From a bacterium (GTDB taxonomy: Bacteria > Cyanobacteriota > Vampirovibrionia > Gastranaerophilales > UBA9971), in NCBI GenBank assembly GCA_037147175.1, contig JBAWVS010000006.1:1-64000 (forward strand): a stretch of 64,000 nucleotides of DNA, given 5' to 3'. Within the stretch, counting starts at the first letter, position 1, and each line of letters opens with the position of its first letter. Below the pieces are notes generated by a model, which searched no databases, was not told where the DNA came from, and was given only the letters and a program-made list of their open reading frames with translations. The translations under genes were made by a program, and so were the position numbers. Positions 35,784-44,817 of the stretch are shown here, one piece after another.

Positions 35784-37232
35784 TTAATTAATAATTCCTA
35801 TAGATCCGAGCTGATGAATTCTCAGAAAATTTGTTTTTCCTGCGGTTATACAGGGAAGACCTCCTGTAATAATTACTTTATCTCCTGAATCGAGAAAGGT
35901 TTCTTCTATCAATATTGAATCAATTTCTTTAAGCATTTCTTCGGTAAAATTTGGCTGAAGATTCATCTTATAGGGATAAACACCCCAGAAAAGATTTAAT
36001 CTCCTACAAATTTGTTCATCATCAGAAATTGAAATTATAGGAACCGTTGGTTTTGACTTTGACAAAAGCTTTGCGGTATAGCCCGTTCTTGTAAGTGCAA
36101 CGATTGCACTAATTTCAACCTCAGGAATCATTTTAATAACAGCAGAAACAATTGCTTGAGAATCAAGTTCATACACATCATCGCTGATTTTAGGAACTTT
36201 GTTAAAATGCCCCAAATTACTTGCTTCGACATTTTGAGAAATTTTCACCATCATTTCGACGGCTTCTGTCGCATACTGCCCTACAGCAGTTTCTCCTGAA
36301 AGCATAACAGCATCAGTCCCGTCTATAATCGCATTTGCAACGTCACTTGCTTCTGCTCTTGTAGGAAGAGGTTGTTCAATCATTGATTCAAGCATTTGAG
36401 TTGCAGTTATTACAGGTTTTCTATGGAGATTGGCTTCATGTATGATTGATTTTTGGACTAGTGGAACAAGTTCAGGAGAAATTTCAATCCCAAGGTCGCC
36501 TCTGGCTACCATTACACCATCCGAAACATAAATAATAGAAGCTAAATTCTCTACTGCCTGCGGTTTTTCAATTTTGGCAATGATAGGTATATTCCCGTTA
36601 AATTGCTTTACATAAGCCTTAGCAGCGATTATATCTTCTTTATCACGTACAAAGGAAAGGGCAAGATAATCAACATCGTTTTCAACAGCAAATTTTATAT
36701 ATTCTACGTCTCTGTCTGTGATCGCAGAAACACTTTTAGATGCGGAATTAGGTATATTTAATCCTTTTCTGGATTTTAACAATCCGCCTCTAAGAACTCT
36801 TGTTTTTATGCTGTCAGAATATATTTCCTTTACAACCAGTTCTAATTTTCCGTCATCTAAAAGAAGGTGGTCTTCTTTTTTAACGTCTTGTATTATCCCT
36901 GCATAATCCACAGGAATAACATCTGGTTCATTACTTTCCACGCCGGGTTTTAAAATAATTTCTTCGTCATTTTTCAGATCTACAGGTTCTGACAGTGTTC
37001 CAATCCTTATTTTTGGTCCTTGAAGGTCAAGAATAATTGCAATGTATTCTTTCAACTCTTTTGAAATTCGTCTGATTTTTTCTATTCTTGCTCTGTGAAT
37101 TTCCGGTGTTCCGTGAGAGGAATTTATCCTGAAAATCCTTGCTCCTGATTTTATAAGATCGGCTATTTTTTCATCACTTTCGGAGCTGGGACCAATTGTT
37201 GCCACTATTTTAGTTTTTATAAAAATTGTCAT
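35784..37232 (-). CDS. pyk: Pyruvate kinase
   Basis: Final ATP-forming glycolytic step, PEP to pyruvate. It shows TKIVATIGPSS at the N-terminus, RINSSHGT, the active-site run PIIAKIEKPQAVEN, MVARGDLGIEI and TATQMLESM. The 482 residues comprise the barrel, B domain and C-terminal regulatory domain without the extra PEP-utilising domain found in some Gram-positive bacteria and cyanobacteria. AAAAGGA precedes the ATG. Confidence 0.97.
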   Translation of the reverse strand: MTIFIKTKIVATIGPSSESDEKIADLIKSGARIFRINSSHGTPEIHRARIEKIRRISKELKEYIAIILDLQGPKIRIGTLSEPVDLKNDEEIILKPGVESNEPDVIPVDYAGIIQDVKKEDHLLLDDGKLELVVKEIYSDSIKTRVLRGGLLKSRKGLNIPNSASKSVSAITDRDVEYIKFAVENDVDYLALSFVRDKEDIIAAKAYVKQFNGNIPIIAKIEKPQAVENLASIIYVSDGVMVARGDLGIEISPELVPLVQKSIIHEANLHRKPVITATQMLESMIEQPLPTRAEASDVANAIIDGTDAVMLSGETAVGQYATEAVEMMVKISQNVEASNLGHFNKVPKISDDVYELDSQAIVSAVIKMIPEVEISAIVALTRTGYTAKLLSKSKPTVPIISISDDEQICRRLNLFWGVYPYKMNLQPNFTEEMLKEIDSILIEETFLDSGDKVIITGGLPCITAGKTNFLRIHQLGSIGIIN

Positions 37233-37265
37233 TAAGTTTAGTTTCCTTTTTTCTAATTTTTTTCC

Positions 37266-38027
37266 TTATAACAAATCAAGGAATTTATGTACTTGCGGAA
37301 TTACCCTCACATCATTTAATTTTTTCAGAAATTTTTCCTGAATTTCCAGAATATTTCGTGAAGAAAGCAAAAGTTCTGTATTTTCAGAGCTTACAGGCTG
37401 CAAAATAAGCGGAATTTGTTTCTCAAAACTTTTCATAAAGTTTGATATTTCATTAATTTCTTCATTTGAAATTCTGCCCGTAATTACTGCCTTTGCAAAA
37501 ATCTCTTTATTGTATTTTTTGGCTGTTTCTATGAACTTTTTATGTTTTTCAAAAGGAAACTCATCGCCTGTCGAGGATTTCAATTTTAAATCCATTGAAA
37601 TTATGTCTATATTTTCCATGATTAGTACTAATTCGTCAATAAGAGTCCCGTTTGTTTCCAGATAAATTTTTATTTTGGGAAATAAATTTTTAAATTCCGT
37701 CAGAAATTCTTTTAAGAAAGCACAATGTAAAAGCGGCTCCCCGCCTGTAAGACTTATGCTATGATGTGAAATTTCGTTTAAATCAGAAATTTCTCGAATA
37801 AGCTGCACAGCAGAAACAGGATTTTTAAGTTTTTTAAACTGCTCATTCTCAGAAGGAGAGCAAATTACTTCTAAATTGCAGAATTCTTGTTTGTCAAAAG
37901 GGGTATCGCAATAATCACATTTGAGATTGCATCCCGCAAACCTTATAAAAATTTGCCGACAACCAATATAAGGCCCCTCGCCTTGAATTGATGAAAATAT
38001 TTCAATTATATTTGCATTTTTAGCCAT
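37266..38027 (-). CDS. queE: 7-carboxy-7-deazaguanine synthase (QueE)
   Basis: Radical-SAM enzyme of the 7-deazaguanine pathway to queuosine. It opens with FSSIQGEGPYIGCRQIFIRF, diagnostic for QueE. The cluster motif is C33-x3-C37-x2-C40 (CNLKCDYC), followed by DTPF. The glycine-rich SAM motif SLTGGEPLLH lies near residue 93. Its 253 residues are slightly long for the family. No queC, queD or queF is in the window. It is closely followed by pyk and preceded by the dnaJ-like gene on the same strand. Confidence 0.92.
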   Translation of the reverse strand: MAKNANIIEIFSSIQGEGPYIGCRQIFIRFAGCNLKCDYCDTPFDKQEFCNLEVICSPSENEQFKKLKNPVSAVQLIREISDLNEISHHSISLTGGEPLLHCAFLKEFLTEFKNLFPKIKIYLETNGTLIDELVLIMENIDIISMDLKLKSSTGDEFPFEKHKKFIETAKKYNKEIFAKAVITGRISNEEINEISNFMKSFEKQIPLILQPVSSENTELLLSSRNILEIQEKFLKKLNDVRVIPQVHKFLDLL

Positions 38028-38047
38028 TTTTTTAAAAAAATTCTTCC

Positions 38048-39181
38048 TTAATTAAAAACTATACCATCTCTGGGATTAAATTTTCGAATTTTTGCAAGTT
38101 CTAAATAAAGCTCTTTTTCCTTCTGCGTAAGATTAGATGGAATTTCAATTCTTACGGTTACAAGCTGATCTCCCCTTTTAGCCGTATTGGCATCAGGAAT
38201 CCCCTCTCCTGAAAGACGAAATCTTTGCCCTGCCTGTGTTTCTGGAGGAATTTTCATACTTAGCTGTCCATCTATGGTGGGAACAAATATTTCTGCTCCC
38301 AAAGCTGCTTCTGTCGGGGTAATGGGTATTTCACAAAGTACGTTAAGATTTTCAAATTCAAATATTGAATTTTTAATTATACTTACAACAAGAAAAAGAT
38401 CGCCGTTTGCCCCGCCGTTTTGTCCCTGATTTCCTTCTTCGGCTATTCTTATTTTTGAACCTTCCGTAACATTAGCAGGAATTTTAACAGAGATTTTTTT
38501 GTGATTTGAAATCTCACCATTACCTTTGCATGAAGGGCATTGGATATTATTCAAGTATCTTTTGCCTCTGCATTTAGGGCAACTTTCTGTATGAAGTATA
38601 TTAATCTTTCTTATAGTGCCATTATGAGCCTCAACAATTGTAATACTTACGTCTACCGTTATATCATCGCCTTTTTTAGACTCGGGTTTCGGGGGTTCTT
38701 TCTGTTTTTCTTGAGACGGCTTAGGTTTTTGTGTTTGTCCTTTTTCAAGTACTTTATCAACAAAATCGGAAAACATATCTCCAAAAGGGCGTTTTTCTGT
38801 TTCCGGCTTTGGTTTTGCGGAAGATTTTTTTTGTTCCGAATAAGCCTCAGAAGCCTGTTTTTTGGCTTGTTCACTTGTATTTGACTTTTTTTGACTTATT
38901 CCTCTTAAAAGATTATATTGTTCCCTGCGTGTTTCATCGCCTAAAACAGAATAGGCTTCGCCGATTTCCTTAAATTTTTCTTCACTGAGTTTGTTTCCCT
39001 GATTGGTATCAGGGTGATATTTTCTTGCAAGAGACCTGTAAGCTGATTTTACTTCTTTTTTATCAGCTGAAGAATTTATGCCGAGTATTTTGTAATAGTC
39101 TTTATCCTTATTCAAAAAAACAGTCCCCATTAGATACTTTTTCTTATTAAACATTTTACTAATTTCTTTTATATAATCCAA
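38048..39181 (-). CDS. DnaJ-family co-chaperone with half zinc finger
   Basis: Hsp40 partner of DnaK. The J domain spans about residues 28-90 with HPD at 56-58 (RKYHPDTN). A charged Lys/Pro/Glu linker (about 95-170) replaces the usual Gly/Phe region. Only two CxxCxG-type motifs (CPKCRGKR and CPSCKGNG) are present instead of four. The C-terminal substrate-binding beta domains are complete (GDLFLVVSI..., FRLSGEGIPD). The start is uncertain: the first codon is TTG with AGGA close by, and ATGs follow at residues 10 and 18. It lies 20 nt before queE. Confidence 0.85.
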   Translation of the reverse strand: MDYIKEISKMFNKKKYLMGTVFLNKDKDYYKILGINSSADKKEVKSAYRSLARKYHPDTNQGNKLSEEKFKEIGEAYSVLGDETRREQYNLLRGISQKKSNTSEQAKKQASEAYSEQKKSSAKPKPETEKRPFGDMFSDFVDKVLEKGQTQKPKPSQEKQKEPPKPESKKGDDITVDVSITIVEAHNGTIRKINILHTESCPKCRGKRYLNNIQCPSCKGNGEISNHKKISVKIPANVTEGSKIRIAEEGNQGQNGGANGDLFLVVSIIKNSIFEFENLNVLCEIPITPTEAALGAEIFVPTIDGQLSMKIPPETQAGQRFRLSGEGIPDANTAKRGDQLVTVRIEIPSNLTQKEKELYLELAKIRKFNPRDGIVFN

Positions 39182-39289
39182 TAATCCTAAAATATGATGT
39201 TGCTCAAGCAGGTAAATGAATTTTTTTATAGACTTAGTACAATCATCTTGTGCCTAAAACCGTGTAATATTTGTATATAAAGGATTGAC

Positions 39290-39317
39290 TTGACAGATTT
39301 AAGTTATACGATAAAAA
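39290..39317 (+). promoter_or_regulatory. Candidate promoter of coiled-coil hypothetical gene
   Basis: TTGACA at 39290-39295 with TAAAAA 16 bp downstream, 57 bases before the ATG. Confidence 0.4.
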
Positions 39318-39373
39318 ATAGAAAAATGTACTTTCATGGTTTTGAGGTATGTCTAAAATTAGGGTTTTAAACA

Positions 39374-40108
39374 ATGCCTGAAATTTCTTCCCAAAATATA
39401 ACACCAATAGTAAATGTTAAGGTTGATAATACCGCTAATAATACTGCGGGATTTAGTCGTGCTTTGACAAACAAAGAACATACAGCAGAAACTGACGCAC
39501 AAATTAGATTCACAAATCCTGATATGTTTTCTTCAGAAACGGCTCAAAAAAATAAATCCCAGATACCGTCACCTCTTGAAAACTCATTAAAAAACCAGAC
39601 GACGCTTCAAATGTTGCCTTCAAAAATGGCTGATGAGCTTATGTTAATTCAGCAAAAAGTAGACAAAAATAAACAAATATTTATTGATATCAGCGATAAA
39701 CTTGCTGCTATTTACGGGGAGAAAGAAAAAGACGTTAAAGATAAGCTTTCTGATGTGTTCAAAAAGCTTGTTTTGCGGCCTTTTAATCTGGTTTCCGAAA
39801 TAGATACCTCTATGGGACAAAAAGAACACAATAAAGAAAAAAAATTAAAAGACAGAGAACCTGAAAAACAAAGTCACAAAGTAATTGAAGCTCAAAAAAA
39901 ATTCTCTTTTAAACAATGGATTAATTATAAATTACTTGAAATAGCGGGAGAAATTTTAAATTTAAAACGCAAATTTGCAGCCGGAATTAAAAGAAAAAAA
40001 AATAATATTAAAAGGGCTGTTTATAAAATGTTTAAAAATTTAAAAGGACAAATAGTCTCTACACTTAATAGAATAGACTCTTTGCTTGAATCCGATTCAA
40101 AAAAATAA
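39374..40108 (+). CDS. Hypothetical Lys-rich helical protein
   Basis: Unrecognised 244-residue protein. Residues 1-85 are polar and probably disordered. Residues 90-130 form an amphipathic helix (MADELMLIQQKVDKNKQIF). The C-terminal 110 residues are strongly basic and helical (KLKDREPEKQ..., KRKKNNIKRAVYKMFKNLKG), suggesting binding to membrane or nucleic acid. There is no signal peptide. It precedes the secreted CsgG-like gene by 83 nt; the two may be cotranscribed. Confidence 0.6.
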   Translation: MPEISSQNITPIVNVKVDNTANNTAGFSRALTNKEHTAETDAQIRFTNPDMFSSETAQKNKSQIPSPLENSLKNQTTLQMLPSKMADELMLIQQKVDKNKQIFIDISDKLAAIYGEKEKDVKDKLSDVFKKLVLRPFNLVSEIDTSMGQKEHNKEKKLKDREPEKQSHKVIEAQKKFSFKQWINYKLLEIAGEILNLKRKFAAGIKRKKNNIKRAVYKMFKNLKGQIVSTLNRIDSLLESDSKK

Positions 40109-40191
40109 ATCAATTAAAAAAAGGATTAAAAAGAACTACGATATATTAGATAATTAATTCATGATGCCAAAATAATATAGATTCGGGGAAA

Positions 40192-41172
40192 ATGAAAAAA
40201 TTTTTCAATATAATGTTTGTTCTTTTAGCATTCCTTTCCTGTTTAGGATTAAGAGAGGAAGCAACAGCTTTATCGGCAGGAAAAATGATTGTCAGCCCTG
40301 TAAATGTCCCGACCGTTCAGTCAAGCTACGGGGTTTATCCTAATACAGTCGACATGATAGCCAATGACATAATTAATTCAATAAACAAGTATTCGAGTTT
40401 TGACGTACCGGACCTTAATTCTGCCAAGGATTTGATAAAAAGCTACGGTTTATCAAAACGTTATAAAGAATTTCTCATGAATTATCGTGATAACAGAGTT
40501 GTTGATTATGAAACCTGTAATTTAATCGATAAAAGACTGGGCGTTGATAAGATTTTATTAGTTTCAGGCGGATTTGATATTCAAAATATGTTTTTAAACA
40601 GGTCGGGAACTAATAAAAATTCCAGCATTTCTGCCGCTTTAATACCCGTATTTAGAATGTTTTCCAAAGACCTGGTTGCTGTTATGTTTCCTTTTTATTT
40701 TTATAGCCAGTATAAAGACAGCAACCTTAACGAAGAGCCTATAAATCCCTATTACAAGCTTAATGTCCAGCTTGCATTGATAGATACTAGTACAGGTCTA
40801 GTTGTTTGGGAAAAATCATACAATCAAGACATGCCTGCTTCTGATTTTGGAAATCCAATAAATTCTTTCGGCGAAAATATAATTTCTTCAGGAAAATTGA
40901 AAAAATTCTCTGAAAATATAGCAAAAGAAACTTCTTTTGAAGTCTTTATGGCGACAAAAAATTCTGATTATACCTCAGTAAAGAGCAGTATAGTTTCATC
41001 TCCGGAACAAACAAATAATACAGTAAAAGCCGTTGATAAAAACAAAAAAACTTCACCGGCAGACGAAAAAAAGATAAAAGTTAGCCCCTCTTCTCCTTCA
41101 GGTAATAACTATCTGGAAAACAAGAGAAAAGAAAGTTATAAAAAATGGGCAAAAGAGCAAGTAAAAAAATAA
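40192..41172 (+). CDS. Secreted hypothetical protein, CsgG/LpoB-like fold
   Basis: 326 residues with a signal peptide of about 27 (MKKFFNIMFVLLAFLSC...ATA). A Cys at 17 lies inside the hydrophobic stretch, but lipoprotein processing is uncertain. Residues 50-235 follow the pattern of periplasmic CsgG/TolB-N-like proteins: a helix with VDMIANDIINSINKY, a link FDVPDLNSAKDLIKSYGL, LGVDKILLVSGGF, and a late strand VQLALIDTSTGLVVWEKSY. The C-terminal 60 residues are a Ser/Lys-rich tail. This fold call is by eye only. Function unknown. Confidence 0.6.
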   Translation: MKKFFNIMFVLLAFLSCLGLREEATALSAGKMIVSPVNVPTVQSSYGVYPNTVDMIANDIINSINKYSSFDVPDLNSAKDLIKSYGLSKRYKEFLMNYRDNRVVDYETCNLIDKRLGVDKILLVSGGFDIQNMFLNRSGTNKNSSISAALIPVFRMFSKDLVAVMFPFYFYSQYKDSNLNEEPINPYYKLNVQLALIDTSTGLVVWEKSYNQDMPASDFGNPINSFGENIISSGKLKKFSENIAKETSFEVFMATKNSDYTSVKSSIVSSPEQTNNTVKAVDKNKKTSPADEKKIKVSPSSPSGNNYLENKRKESYKKWAKEQVKK

Positions 41173-41196
41173 AAATATTTTAGCAGGTTCACATAA

Positions 41197-42063
41197 ATGC
41201 CAATAAACAAAAAAAAATATGTTTTAACAATGATATGTCCTGATGCATCAGGTATTTCCGCAAGTGTGCTGAATTTTATTTATGAAAATAACGGATTTAT
41301 AACTTCTTCTTATAATTATGGAGATCCGACAACAAAGAAATTTTTTATGCGAACTGTTTTTCAGGGTTCAAACTCAAAATTTGCAAAACTTGAAGATATA
41401 AAAGTCAAATTCAAACCTATAGCCCAAAAATATCAAATGCAATGGGAAATTAATGATTGCGGAAAACTCCCCAGAGTTTTAATAGCTGTTTCAAAATTCG
41501 GACACTGTTTAAATGACTTGTTGCATAAAACAAAATCAGGTCAAATTCCTATGGAAATTGCAGCGGTTGTATCAAACCATACAGAAATGAAAGATTTGGT
41601 TGAATGGTACGGGATAAACTACTTTCATCTTGCTTCAACAGGTCAGAATAAAGCTGAGAACGAAGAAAAAATCCTTCAGCTTGTTGATGGGCTGAGAATA
41701 GACCTTATTGTTCTGGCAAGATACATGCAGATATTATCGCCTAAAATGTGCGAAGCCTTAAACGGTCGCTGTATAAATATACACCATTCGTTTTTGCCCA
41801 GTTTCAAAGGAGCAGCTCCTTATACACAGGCACATGACAGAGGTGTTAAAATTGTCGGAGCTACCGCTCACTACGTAACATCTGACCTTGATGAAGGTCC
41901 GATAATAGAACAGGCTGTTGAAAGAATTGATCATACTTATACGACGGATGATATTGCAATGACAGTCAGGGATCTTGAGACAGTAATACTTTCAAGGGCT
42001 GTAAAGTGGCATGTGGAAAGACGAATCCTGCTTAACAATTCCAAAACAGTTGTATTCAGGTAA
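41197..42063 (+). CDS. purU: Formyltetrahydrofolate deformylase
   Basis: Hydrolyses 10-formyl-THF to formate and THF, balancing one-carbon pools and feeding formate to purine synthesis. The N-terminal ACT domain (about 8-80, LTMICPDASGISASVLNFI) is followed by a formyltransferase-like domain with the active-site N194-x-H196 in NIHHSFLPSF and the later DLDEGPIIEQ. At 288 residues it is PurU, not PurN (about 200, no ACT). It begins 24 nt after the secreted hypothetical gene. Confidence 0.95.
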   Translation: MPINKKKYVLTMICPDASGISASVLNFIYENNGFITSSYNYGDPTTKKFFMRTVFQGSNSKFAKLEDIKVKFKPIAQKYQMQWEINDCGKLPRVLIAVSKFGHCLNDLLHKTKSGQIPMEIAAVVSNHTEMKDLVEWYGINYFHLASTGQNKAENEEKILQLVDGLRIDLIVLARYMQILSPKMCEALNGRCINIHHSFLPSFKGAAPYTQAHDRGVKIVGATAHYVTSDLDEGPIIEQAVERIDHTYTTDDIAMTVRDLETVILSRAVKWHVERRILLNNSKTVVFR

Positions 42064-42091
42064 ACTGTCTGTGACGACTTGACATGGCTTT

Positions 42092-43096
42092 TTATTCTGA
42101 TTCTTTATAATTTGGATTGCTGTAATAAGCGTGAGGATAAGTATAATCTTCTCTAAATCCAATCCGTCTGTACATTTTTAGTGCAGGATAATTATCTGTT
42201 TCAACTGCCGCATTTACTTCACTTACCGCAATTTTTTGTTCTGCCAAAGATTTTATTATCCCTGCCACTGCAGCTTTTAAAACTAATTTACCGAGCCCTT
42301 TATTTCTGATGTTTTTTCTTACTGAAATCAAAGGAATATTTGCTTTAGCCGGAGTTGCTATATGAACAAAACAAACACCTTCCAAAGAGCCGTCTTTAAC
42401 TATAACTTTGGTTTCTTCAGGCATAAAATGACCAAAAACATTTTCTGTGATTTTTTTAATAACATCTTTACAACCTTCAGGAGTTAAAAATCTCGGGTCA
42501 AAAAGCACATCTTTAGAATTTTTAAATCCAAGATTTATTACTTCAACTGCTGAATCTAAATATTTTTCGTCCCATGATTCTATTGTGTACCCTTCAGGGA
42601 GTTGTCCGATATCAGCTTTTTGCAAAACTTTATACGAAATCGAATCGCAAAAATCAAATTTTACCATTGCCTGTCCGGTAAACTGAAATTGCAAAAGAGC
42701 AATATCTCTTGTGAATGTTTCCTGAAAACCAAGAAGAGGATAACTTATAACTTTCCAGTCGGTACGATTTTTTAAATGCTCTAACAATGCACCTGCAAGA
42801 GCCAGACGCTTTTTGTTTAAATCTTTTCTGTCAGGCACATGAATAACATTTAATTCTATCGCTTTATGTTGTTCAAAAACAAAAATAAGAATTCCTGCCG
42901 GTACTCCTTCATCAAATAAAGCAATTCCGTTTAAACGACCGTCCGCAATAAATTCTTTAAAAGAATAAAAATCCAGAGGTTCAATTTCATACCTATAATC
43001 TTTTGTAGCTTTTAGTCTGAAACTTTCATAAATTTCTTTTATTTGATCTATGTTATCATTTGTTAAAAGCTCTGTTTTATAGGTAGTTTGCTGCAT
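42092..43096 (-). CDS. GNAT-family N-acetyltransferase, two-domain
   Basis: 334 residues. The C-terminal half (about 175-334) is a GNAT domain with the acetyl-CoA loop VRKNIRNKGLGKLVLKAA and NAAVETDNYPALKMYRRIGF. The N-terminal half looks like a second, diverged GNAT fold (ELLTNDNIDQIKEIYESF ... GVPAGILIFVF) lacking a clear Q/RxxGxG/A loop. Substrate unknown. It is convergent with purU and divergent from yajQ. Confidence 0.8.
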   Translation of the reverse strand: MQQTTYKTELLTNDNIDQIKEIYESFRLKATKDYRYEIEPLDFYSFKEFIADGRLNGIALFDEGVPAGILIFVFEQHKAIELNVIHVPDRKDLNKKRLALAGALLEHLKNRTDWKVISYPLLGFQETFTRDIALLQFQFTGQAMVKFDFCDSISYKVLQKADIGQLPEGYTIESWDEKYLDSAVEVINLGFKNSKDVLFDPRFLTPEGCKDVIKKITENVFGHFMPEETKVIVKDGSLEGVCFVHIATPAKANIPLISVRKNIRNKGLGKLVLKAAVAGIIKSLAEQKIAVSEVNAAVETDNYPALKMYRRIGFREDYTYPHAYYSNPNYKESE

Positions 43097-43251
43097 TTTT
43101 CATTCTCTCAAGTTCTTTACTAATCTATTCTACTATATGATTAATAAACACTAAAATATATTAAAAACTCTTAATACTTAATTTTAAGAATTTGATTGTG
43201 ATATAATTAACAAAATCAAAGTTCTGTAATAATAAAAAAGAGTATAAAATC

Positions 43252-43752
43252 ATGGCAAAAGACGAAAGTTTTGATGTAGTATCAGAATTTGACCAACCCG
43301 AGTTACTTAACGCGGTTGATCAAACAAAAAGAGATATGCAAGCAAGGTTTGACCTTAAAGATTCAGGCAGTCTAATTGAGCTTGAAGGCACAAAGACTAT
43401 AACTATAACAACAAAAGATGACTTAAAATTAAGAAATATCATAGATATTCTTCAGTCAAAAATGGCAAAAAGAGGATTGAGCCTCAAAATTCTTGACCTT
43501 CAAAAAGTCGAAAACTCACTTGGAGGAAAAGTAAGACAGGTTATCAATTTAAAAAAAGGAATTAGTACGGAAATTGCAAAAAAAATTGTTGCTGATATAA
43601 AAACCTCAAAAATAAAAGTACAAGCAGCAATTCAGGGAGATCAGGTCAGAGTTTCCGGAAAAAACAGAGATGACCTCCAACAAGTTATAAAACTGCTGAA
43701 AGAAAAAGAAGATGAGTATGACGTAGCTTTGCAGTTTAATAATTACAGATAA
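43252..43752 (+). CDS. yajQ: YajQ-family nucleotide-binding protein
   Basis: UPF0234 protein; YajQ homologues bind cyclic di-GMP or tRNA/nucleotides in some species. It opens with ESFDVVSEFDQPELLNAVDQ and carries KRGLSLKILDL and the C-terminal RVSGKNRDDLQQVIKLLKE. Its 166 residues are full length. Cyclic di-GMP binding would fit with the diguanylate cyclase at 27.9 kb, but that link is inference. Confidence 0.93.
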   Translation: MAKDESFDVVSEFDQPELLNAVDQTKRDMQARFDLKDSGSLIELEGTKTITITTKDDLKLRNIIDILQSKMAKRGLSLKILDLQKVENSLGGKVRQVINLKKGISTEIAKKIVADIKTSKIKVQAAIQGDQVRVSGKNRDDLQQVIKLLKEKEDEYDVALQFNNYR

Positions 43753-43779
43753 GCTCAGTTTTAAAAAAATAAAAACACC

Positions 43780-43816
43780 AAATACAAAGACCTCTCTTGC
43801 GAGAGGTCTTTGTATT
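43780..43816 (-). terminator. Long hairpin terminator abutting tRNA-Met
   Basis: A 17-bp perfect stem (43780-43796 with 43801-43817) and a TTGC loop. On the minus strand it is followed by TTTTTATTTTTTT, so it ends the tRNA-Met transcript. The stem begins at the tRNA discriminator base. It also lies 27 bases after the yajQ stop, where it may protect that mRNA end. Confidence 0.9.
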
Positions 43817-43890
43817 TAGCATAGACTGGATTCGAACCAGTGACCGCGCGGGTATGAGCCGCGTGCTCTAGCCAACTGAGCTACTATGCC
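43817..43890 (-). tRNA. tRNA-Met(CAU), elongator type
   Basis: 74 nt. Acceptor stem GGCATAG, D arm GCTC/GAGC, anticodon stem CGCGG/CCGCG around CTCATAC (anticodon CAU), T arm ACTGG-TTCGAAT-CCAGT. The first acceptor pair is G1-U72, an unusual wobble. The lack of three consecutive G-C pairs in the anticodon stem and the C11-G24 pair exclude initiator tRNA. tRNA-Ile2 with a lysidine-modified CAU is a less likely alternative. CCA is not encoded. Confidence 0.93.
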
Positions 43891-43918
43891 ATATTAACTT
43901 TTTATTATTATATAAATA

Positions 43919-44773
43919 TTAATACTTTGCAACTATAACCCTGTCAATTTGATTATAGTCTTTGATAATTTTTATTTCTTCAAAACAGGCTTTTTTAAAA
44001 ATTTTAACTGTGTCTGTCGACTGATAAATTCCTATTTCAACGGCTAAGCAGCCATTTTTATTAAGCCTGTATTTTGCCTGAGAAGCAAGTTTTTCATAAA
44101 AAGCCAGTCCTTTTTCATCTTCGGCAAAAAGAGCCTGATGCGGCTCATGAAGTACAACTTCAGGCTGAAGATTTTGTTTTTCATGAATAGGAATATACGG
44201 AGGATTAGAAACAATTATATCGAATTTTTCTTTAGCATCAATATTTTCAAAGAGATCGGAGTTAACAAAAGTTATTTTTTCTTTCACACCAAGCTTTTCT
44301 GCATTTAATTTTGCTACTTTCAGTGCTTTTTGTGAAATATCACCGGCAAAAACCTTTACATCTTTCAAATGTTTAGCAATCATGCAGGCTATGCACCCTG
44401 AACCCGTTCCTATATCAAGAATTTTTAAATTATTTTTATTAACAAGCTTCAAAACTTCTTCCACAAGAATTTCTGTTTCAGGTCGAGGAATCAGAACATT
44501 TTCATCCACATAAAATTCTTCCCCCATAAAAAAAGCTTTATTTGTCAGATATTGTACAGGAATTTTTTCTTTAACACGTCTTTGTATCAAAGCATTAAAA
44601 ACTTCGAGTTTCTCATCAGCCAGTTCTTTTTCAGGGTATAAAATCAAGTCTTTTTTAGTAATCCCAAAAACAAAATTCAAAAGAATACCTGTTTCCAGAG
44701 CCGCTTCACTTCGAGAAATACCGATTTTTTTCAACTTTAAAATTGTGTTTTGATTTACTTCTTTTAAAAACAT
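43919..44773 (-). CDS. prmC: Release factor glutamine methyltransferase
   Basis: N5-methylates the glutamine of the GGQ motif in release factors. It has an N-terminal helical bundle, the SAM motif DIGTGSG at 120-126 and the substrate-binding NPPY at 190-193. The 284 residues are normal. It directly follows prfA, its substrate's gene, with a 44-nt gap, as in many bacteria. Confidence 0.96.
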   Translation of the reverse strand: MFLKEVNQNTILKLKKIGISRSEAALETGILLNFVFGITKKDLILYPEKELADEKLEVFNALIQRRVKEKIPVQYLTNKAFFMGEEFYVDENVLIPRPETEILVEEVLKLVNKNNLKILDIGTGSGCIACMIAKHLKDVKVFAGDISQKALKVAKLNAEKLGVKEKITFVNSDLFENIDAKEKFDIIVSNPPYIPIHEKQNLQPEVVLHEPHQALFAEDEKGLAFYEKLASQAKYRLNKNGCLAVEIGIYQSTDTVKIFKKACFEEIKIIKDYNQIDRVIVAKY

Positions 44774-44817
44774 TTAAATAATTCTTTTAATCTAAAAATG
44801 ACAAAAAAGAACATAAT

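Noticed and set aside
38540-38973. Plus-strand open frames inside the dnaJ-like gene
   Set aside because: Shadows of the Lys/Pro/Glu-rich linker; Phe/Arg-rich nonsense in the other strand.
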